From: Chelydra serpentina
Taxonomy: Eukaryota > Chordata > Testudines > Chelydridae
Length of the DNA stretch: 64,000 nt
NCBI GenBank assembly: GCA_037349315.1
Contig: JBAIAC010000004.1
Span: forward strand, 78,608,501 to 78,672,500
Direction of reading: 5' to 3'
The notes beneath the pieces were generated by a model, which saw nothing but the letters and a program-made list of their open reading frames with translations, did no database searches and was not told the origin of the DNA. The first letter of the stretch is position 1, and every line of letters starts with the position of its first letter. The position numbers and the translations under genes are program-made. Below are positions 58,281-64,000 of this stretch, piece after piece.

Positions 58281-58827
58281 ATGCCTCCACGTGCGAGACG
58301 AGCCCCAGTATGGAGCAATGGCGAGCTGCTGGACCTCATCGCTGTTTGGGGGGAGGAAACTGTCCAGTCCCAGCTGCGATCCAGCCGGAGGAATTTCGAT
58401 ACTTTCGGCAAGATATCAAGGGCCATGATTGAAAGGGGCCATGACCAGGACGCAATGCAGTGCAGGATAAAAGTAAAAGAACTGCGGAGTGCATACCGCA
58501 AAGCCCGCGAGGCAAACAAGCGCTCGGGTGCTCCCCCCACAACCTGCTGATTCTACCAAGAGCTGGATGCAATACTTGGGGGTGACCCCACTACTGTTCC
58601 GAGCACCACCGTGGACACGGGAGAGCGGGAGGAGGAGGAGGGAGAGGTGGAGGAGGAGGAGGAGGAGGAGGGGGTTGAAGAAAACAGAAGCGAGGGTTCT
58701 GTGGCTGGGGGAGACACCCCTGACTCCCTGGGTGCATGCAGCCAGGAGCTCTTCTCGAGCCAGGAGGAAGGGAGCCAGTCGCAGCAGCCGGTACGCGCTG
58801 GGAGAGAAAGAGAAGAACAGGTTCGCG
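58281..58827 (+). pseudogene. Harbinger-2 ORF1 exon 1: Myb/SANT-like protein
   Basis: Starts ATGCCTCCACGTGCG (MPPRARRAPVWSNGELLDLI). The trihelix/SANT-like domain follows, with RNFDTFGKISRAMIERGHDQ and CRIKVKELRSAYRKARE. TGA at 58548-58550 replaces an arginine codon between TTC and FY, a CpG-type change. The frame then continues through a Glu-rich stretch (58620-58690) to SQELFSSQEEGSQSQQP. It ends at the GTAAGC donor at 58828 in phase 1. About 30% of Harbinger-1 ORF1 is recognisably shared, mainly in the DNA-binding part. Confidence 0.85.
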
Positions 58828-58906
58828 GTAAGCAGCTTTTATTTTCGGGAAGGAGTTTTTTCGGTGTGGGGTCCTTGGGCGAGGAGGGTTTGGGCTGCAT
58901 GCATGC

Positions 58907-59344
58907 CTAGATGCAGAAGAGCGCATTGATGTGGTCTATCACATCGGAGAAATCGGCCACTGTAATCTCTTCGAAAGTCTCAGCCAGGACGTGGGCAATG
59001 TGCTTGCGCAGGTTCATTGGGAGAGCCGCCGTGGTCCTTGTCCCAGTCAGGGTAACGTGTCCGCGCCACTGTGCCGCGAGGGGCGGGGGGGACCATTGCT
59101 GCACACAGGCAAGCTGCATATGGGCCAGGGTGGAAGCCGCATTGCAGTAGAAGACCCTCCCTTGCTTCCCCGGACACCCTCAGCAGCGAGATATCTTCCA
59201 GGACGAACTCCTGTGGAAAATGTGGGGATAGTGTTCAGTGTAGGTTCCCCCTGCAGCTGTTGGCTCTCCCCAAGGCACAGAAACCCGTCGGATAGTACAT
59301 CCACGAAACAATCAGTCCCCCTTTACCCTGTGTTTACTCACCAT
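58907..59344 (-). pseudogene. Harbinger-2 ORF3: spliced antisense small protein
   Basis: Homologue of Harbinger-1 ORF3. The upstream exon ends ...CCAAAATG at 59342, immediately followed by the donor GTGAGT (59341-59336). The acceptor TTTTCCACAG ends at 59211. Joining puts the ATG in frame with GAGTTCGTCCTGGAAG (59210 downward), reading M-EFVLEDISLLRV. Blocks PGPYAACLCAAMVP, AALPMNLRKHIAHVLAETFE and DFSDVIDHINALF follow, ending in TAG at 58907. A run of seven G on + (59085-59091) shifts the frame by one; six would restore it. Predicted length is about 101 residues, against 96 in Harbinger-1. No known domain recognised. The C-terminal half looks helical and amphipathic. Confidence 0.6.
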
Positions 59345-59499
59345 TTTGGGGCTCCCGTGGGTTCTGTGCGCTCTGTTTGGGACGGGAAAATTGTGCTGTT
59401 TTGGAGACTGTGTGTGCCCTCCTTAAGTGTGGGGGAATCATTGCTCTGTCTGGCATAAAACAATGATGCCTCTGTTAAATGTTGCATTTTGCCTTCCAG

Positions 59500-60069
59500 A
59501 TGCAACCTTGAGATCTCCGCCATCCTTCTTATCAACGGCTGAGAGACTCCAAAGGCTCAGGAAGAGGCCCAGAAGAACGAAAGAAGACATGCTGCAGGAA
59601 GTTATGAAACAGTCTCTTAAAGAGAATCAAAAGGCTCGGGAGTGGAGGGAGAGTGAAAGCAGGCTCCGCCAGGAAAACGCAGTGCAGCGGCAGCAAAGCA
59701 TGAAGCTCCGGCACGAAAGCACAAAGGAGCTGATTAGCATCATGGCGCGCCAAGCGGACTCTATCCAGGCGCTCGTCACCATGCAGGCGGAGCAGTACCA
59801 CACCCACCCCCCCCCTGCAGCCAGTGTCCCAAAACACTTGTGCCCCCATGTCACCACCTGCCCACTTCACCCAACATACTGGTTCTTATCGCCCACAGCA
59901 GATGCCCCCAACACCTGTAGCTTCACCAGACAGCCCTGGAAACTATGACCCTTACCCACTGCAGTCAACTCCCATCCCGAATTATAGACATCCTGAGGTC
60001 CAGCACTCACTGCACAGCACTCCAGACAGGAAGCCCAAGTATGAAAGCAGGACATACCATACCCTGTGA
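59500..60069 (+). pseudogene. Harbinger-2 ORF1 exon 2
   Basis: Follows the acceptor CCTTCCAG in the phase that matches exon 1. Reads ATLRSPPSFLSTAERLQRLR, a basic block, then EDMLQEVMKQSLKENQKARE, a long likely coiled coil, and a proline-rich tail. A run of nine C (59807-59815) breaks the frame. The tail continues in the neighbouring frame (SQNTCAPMSPPAHFTQH to SRTYHTL) up to 60069. Confidence 0.85.
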
Positions 60070-60158
60070 TTGAACCTTCCCCACACCACCCACCACCCCC
60101 TTGCCCTTTCTGTCTCACAAGCAGTTGTGTTTCTTTTTAATACATGTATTTTCTCTGT

Positions 60159-60164
60159 AATAAA
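60159..60164 (+). terminator. AATAAA polyadenylation signal of Harbinger-2 ORF1
   Basis: 90 bases beyond the ORF1 stop. The ORF2 transcript converges here. Confidence 0.7.
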
Positions 60165-60340
60165 CGGATTCTTTAGATGTGCAAACAATCTTTATTAGTG
60201 CATAAGGAAAAAAGATACCTTAGCCCAGGAAAGAAACAGGCAACGCAAGTGAGCTGAGCAAACACAAATCAGCTTAGCAAAGACAGATAATTGATAACAT
60301 TGGAACCACTTCACTTCAGGGTCGTGCAGGGCAGCACACA

Positions 60341-61587
60341 TTACTGGTGGTTGTCAGCCTCAAATTTCTCCCTCAAGGCATCCCTAATCCTTGCAGCCCC
60401 ACGCTGGGCCCCTCTAATAGCCCTGCTCTCTGGCTGTGCAAATTCAGCCTCCAGGTGTTGAACCTCTGAGGTCCACGCCTGAGTGAACATTTCACCCTTC
60501 CCTTCACAAATATTATGGAGGGTACAGCACGCAGATATAACCGCAGGGATGCTGTGTTCAGCCAAGTCCAGCTTCCCATATAGAGATCGCCAGCGGCCCT
60601 TCAAACGGCCAAAAGCACACTCCACAGTCATTCTGCACCTGCTCAGCCTGTAGTTGAACCGTTCCTTGCTGGTGTCAAGGCTCCCTGTGTAGGGTTTCAT
60701 GAGCCACGGCATTAAAGGGTACGCAGGGTCTCCAAGGATCACAGTGGGCATTTCAATTTCCCCTACCGTGATCTTCCGGTCTGGGAAAAAAGTCCCGGAC
60801 TGCATCTTCCGGAACAGGGCAGTGTTCCGAAAGATGCGTGCATCATGCACCTTTCCAGGCCAGCCTGCGTTGATGTCAATGAAACGCCCACGGTGATCCA
60901 CAAGCGCCTGGAGAACCATGGAGAAATACCCCTCCGATTAATGTACTCAGATGCTAGGTGGGGTGGTGCCAGAATAGGAATATGCATCCCATCTATAGCC
61001 CCTCCGCAGTTAGGGAAACCCATTTGTTCAAAGCCAGCCACAATGTCCTGCACGTTACCCGGAGTCACGGTTCTTCTGAGCAGGATGCGATTAATGGCCT
61101 TGCAAACTTGCATCAGCACGATCCCAATGGTCGACTTTCCCACTCCAAACTGGTTCGCTACTGATCGGTAGCAGTCCGAAGTTGCGAGCTTCCAGATTGC
61201 AATAGCCACCCGCTTCTCCACCGTCAGGGCAGCTCTCAATCTCGTGTCCTTGCGCCGCAGGGCGGGGGCGAGCTCCTCACACAGTCCCATGAAAGTAGCT
61301 TTTCTCATTCGAAAGTTCTGCACCCACTGCTCGTCATCCCAGACTTGCATGACAATGTGATCCCACCACTCTGTGCTGGTTTCCCGAGCTCAAAAGCGGC
61401 GTTCCACGGTGCATAGCATGTCCGTGAATGCCACAAGCAAGTTAGTGTCGTACGCGTTTTGCGTGACAATTTCATCGTCATCGCCGGACTCCTCGCTGTC
61501 ACTGTGGATCTTAAGGAACAGCTCGACTGCCAAACGTGACGTGCTGGCGAGACTCGTCAGTATTTTGCTCACCAGGTCGGGATCCAT
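60341..61587 (-). pseudogene. Harbinger-2 ORF2: HARBI1-type transposase
   Basis: From ATG 61587 (MDPDLVSKILTSLASTSRLA) the frame meets TGA at 61387-61389, where Harbinger-1 has tryptophan (RRFW-ARETST). It continues with the HTH region (CYRSVANQFGVGKSTIG) and GGAIDGMHIPI with the first catalytic Asp. A one-base deletion near 60929-60932 after INRRG shifts the frame. The rest, from MVLQALVDHRG, keeps KVHDAR, ILGDPAY (second Asp), VECAFGRLKGRW (Glu) and the C-terminus. Without the two lesions it would be about 415 residues. It gives the N-terminal start that Harbinger-1 has lost from frame. Confidence 0.88.
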
Positions 61588-61969
61588 TTTCCCGCTGACC
61601 GAAACGGAGCACAGATCACGCTACAAAGAAACTGTTGAAAGATGGCGCAAATTGTGGCCGGAAACACAGGGATTTCTGGGATGCGAAGCGATGCATCACG
61701 GGGTGTTGGGACAGGACCCAGAATGCACCATACCCCACGCCCCCTTCCCACAACCCACGGCGCCAGAATTGGAAGAGGTGTTCTGTGGGATACCCGCCCA
61801 TAATGCACCTCTCCCAAAACCGCTGCAAGTGCCGCAAATGTAGCCACGTCAGTGGTAGTTACTGTGCTGGCGGCTGCCAGTGTGGACAGGCTGCAGCGCT
61901 TTCCCTACTCAGCTGTACGAACACGGGTTTAACTAACAGCACTGTACAGCTGCAAGTGTAGCCAAGGCC

Positions 61970-62100
61970 TGAGACACCTACAAATCGGATCCACAGTAGC
62001 CAGCAAGCTGAGTGTGGTGCTGCCTAAGCTATCCAATAGGAAATGCTGAGCTGGGAGCTGACCAAAAGCCCCACCCCTTCAGAGGGATATAGGTGACTAA
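61970..62100. mobile_element. Dispersed tRNA-module repeat, part 2
   Basis: Continues from 57877 after Harbinger-2 and is interrupted again by the MITE at 62101. Confidence 0.55.
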
Positions 62101-62384
62101 GGGTACATCTATACTCACCCGTCGCGTCGGAGGAGTCCAATCGATCTTCTGGGTTCGATTTATCGCGTCTTGTCTAGACGTGATAAATCGAACCAGGAAG
62201 TGCTCCCCCGTCGACGCTGGTAATCCTGCTCCACGAACGGAGCAGGTGGAGTCGACGGGGGAGCCTGTGTGCCGCGTGTGAACTACAGATAAGTTCGAAC
62301 TAAGACTTCGACTTCAGCTACGTTATTAACGTAGCTGAAGTTGCGTATCTTAGTTCGACAGGGGGCTTTAGTGTAGACCAGCCC
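62101..62384. mobile_element. Harbinger-type MITE, second copy
   Basis: 284 bp, inverse orientation to 5519-5819. The right end read inward is GGGCTGGTCTACACT; the left end is GGGTACATCTATACT. Flanks are TAA and CAA. It contains a palindrome, 'acttcagctacgtta' and its complement, at 62311-62341. Confidence 0.85.
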
Positions 62385-63125
62385 CAAGTCTGGGTTGGAG
62401 GAGGGAAGTGCCTATCTCTGCCTGAGATTCACAGCCAGGAGCCCTCTCTTCAAATTCTTGCAAAAATGGAGGAAAAGGAGGTAGTAGGGGTACCATCATT
62501 GCTGCCTATATGCCCTTTACCCAGTGGATAGAGCACTCATCTAGGATACAGGGTAGCCAAGTTCGAAGTCCCTGTTCTAATGTTTATGTAATTATACATT
62601 GTGGATCATCTTCAACAGGAGAGATTGAAAGCCCCACCTTAGAGTAACCCATAACTTAGTGGTTAGAGTAATCTCCTGAGATGTGGGTTCAAATCCCTGC
62701 TCCTAACCAGACAGAGGCAGGGGATATGAACCTGGGTCTCCCATATTCTGGTTGAGCGCTTTAACCAGTGGGGTAAACGTTGTAAGGTCAACACTATCTC
62801 CTCCTCCAGCTGTTTTATGTGCAGCAGATCTGTTAGGTAGCCTCTGAGTACACCTATTGGATTGAACCCTGCAGACAAAATAGGTGGATGGACACCTAAA
62901 TAACAATCATGCCAGGGCTTAGGTGTTACAGGCAGCTATGTCCATGCTCACTCAAATGTTTGGGCACCTAGGGGAATTTAATGGCAGAAATGTAGGCACC
63001 TAAGGATTCTAGGCACCTATAGAATTAGGCAGCAGTTGAGCAGGGGTTTTGAGAATCTAAATTTTGGACTTTGCCACTTAAACTGGCAGTTAGGTTCCTA
63101 AATCCCTCTGTGGATCTAATCCTAA
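62385..63125. mobile_element. Dispersed tRNA-module repeat, part 3
   Basis: Shows a plus module at 62516-62575 ('cccagtggatagagcactc', then GTTCGAAGTCCC). A plus/minus pair follows at 62645-62787 ('tagtggttagag', GGTTCAAATCCC, then the complement of CAGGTTCATATCCCC). 'ggcacctaagg' lies near 62996. Confidence 0.65.
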
Positions 63126-64000
63126 CTGAATAAAAATCATTTCAATATTAAAACCGCATCTGAATGTCACCTAAATTAGACATAGAAAACTGCTATATTT
63201 ACCCATCTTAAATGCATCATATAACAATATGAAAAGAATGCATTTAACGTAAATCAGCCCTATGATTTTCATTCTTGGGTCTTATAACTTGATATTAGAC
63301 TGTTCCGTTTATCTATAGGAAGTGCTATTAGATGTTATGAAGACATCCAGATCAGCAGAAAGGTTCTAGCAGCCTAATGAAATCAATACAAAAGGGGGTT
63401 TAGTAAACTTTTTAATATAATATTAAAAAGCCTTAAAAGTATGGAACAAAGAATTTTGCATTAGTAATGGACTTGTGAGAGAGAACTACAGTTCTCTTTC
63501 AATTGCTAACCAAAGCTGATCCACCATATGGAAAAGCAAAGATATCTACAGAAGTATAGTTTTTGAGGCTGGGGAAAAAAACAGCTGCAATAAAAAAAAA
63601 TAGAGTCTGAAGCTAGACGTCGTCTCTAATAGCAGACTTCTTTTCTCCTACAGACGGAGGGCTTGAATAGCTACTTTCCAATTTTCCGTATAGGAAACGT
63701 GAACATTCTTTATTTAGCCTGACTTGCATTAGAATAAGAAGTAAAAGCTTTTTAGGGTTTCAATTATAATTTTGACACAGCCATAAGAAATGCGAACATC
63801 AAGGCTGTTTTGCTAAGTATAAAATTTCTTAATCTGCCAAGTATTTGTATTACAAAGTAGTAAACTAACATTGACAACCGCTGGACTGTTTTGGGTAGAT
63901 AAGGAAAATAAAGATAAAAATGAAAAAAAAGTAATGTGATATCAGGTATCTGCAGCTTTACAGTATGAGCTAATTATTCACAAAGTGACACTTCCTAAAT
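63126..64000. other. Unassigned A+T-rich sequence
   Basis: No gene or element recognised to the end of the window. Confidence 0.3.

Larger units (their letters stand above)
57878..61969 (+). mobile_element. Harbinger-2, degraded PIF/Harbinger transposon
   Basis: 4,092 bp with inverted ends GGCCTTGGCTACACT, perfect over 15 bp, and a perfect 3-bp TGA duplication (57875-57877, 61970-61972). Same gene order as Harbinger-1 but a different family. All three genes are broken by point mutations or homopolymer indels. 'ggctacactcac' is repeated at 57884 and 57943, and 'cagcgctgca'-type motifs recur near both ends, as expected for protein-binding subterminal sites. Confidence 0.95.

Noticed and set aside
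58611..58929. Glutamate-rich and serine/proline-rich frames on both strands
   Set aside because: Shadows of the acidic stretch of Harbinger-2 ORF1.
62645..62787. Functional tRNA genes
   Set aside because: A and B boxes are present but acceptor and anticodon stems do not pair, and modules occur in inverted pairs as in SINE relics.

Overview
The window looks like non-genic DNA, intergenic or intronic, from a turtle (Testudines) or a very close relative. I infer this from the mix of repeats: CR1 and CR1/L3-type LINEs, a tRNA-headed SINE with a CR1-like 3' tail, hAT and Harbinger miniature elements, numerous LTRs, and above all Harbinger transposons that carry a Myb/SANT-like gene beside a HARBI1-type transposase. 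I found no exon of a host protein gene, no rRNA and no functional tRNA. Everything that reads as protein belongs to a mobile element.

Layout. 1-13.8 kb: CA microsatellites around a probable solo LTR, a pyrimidine-rich tandem repeat, a CR1 split by a solo LTR, a Harbinger-type MITE, two hAT elements sharing one target site, and a dispersed repeat with tRNA-like modules cut by a 1.27-kb solo LTR. 13.855-18.600 kb: Harbinger-1 (4.75 kb). 18.6-31 kb: a palindromic repeat with hammerhead-ribozyme-like motifs, interrupted by a solo LTR; a hAT MITE inside a minisatellite; a SINE; an LTR with a nested element; another tRNA-module repeat. 31-38 kb: mostly unique A+T-rich DNA. 38-40 kb: a solo LTR holding an 85-bp minisatellite. 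40-56 kb: LINE fragments, hAT MITEs, a perfect 39-bp hairpin and a solo LTR. 56.1-57.7 kb: a CR1 split by a second copy of the 38-kb LTR. 57.878-61.969 kb: Harbinger-2 (4.09 kb), followed by a MITE in the same host repeat.

The two Harbinger elements are diverged but collinear. ORF1, a Myb/SANT-like DNA-binding protein, is on + in two exons joined by a phase-1 intron. ORF2, a DDE transposase, is converging on -. A small ORF3 of about 100 codons lies antisense inside the ORF1 intron. ORF3 keeps its position, strand, length and residue pattern in both elements, and in Harbinger-2 it has a spliced start codon. I do not know it as a described Harbinger component; it is my best candidate for something new. 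In the PIF/Harbinger superfamily the Myb-like protein and the transposase are both needed for transposition. Here ORF1 is broken in both copies and ORF2 keeps its catalytic domain only in Harbinger-1.

Up to eight LTR insertions are present, all apparently solo, most with matching 4-5 bp target duplications. The locus therefore appears to have been shaped by nested insertion and LTR-LTR recombination. Positions come from reading the sequence directly; family names are by recognition and were not searched.
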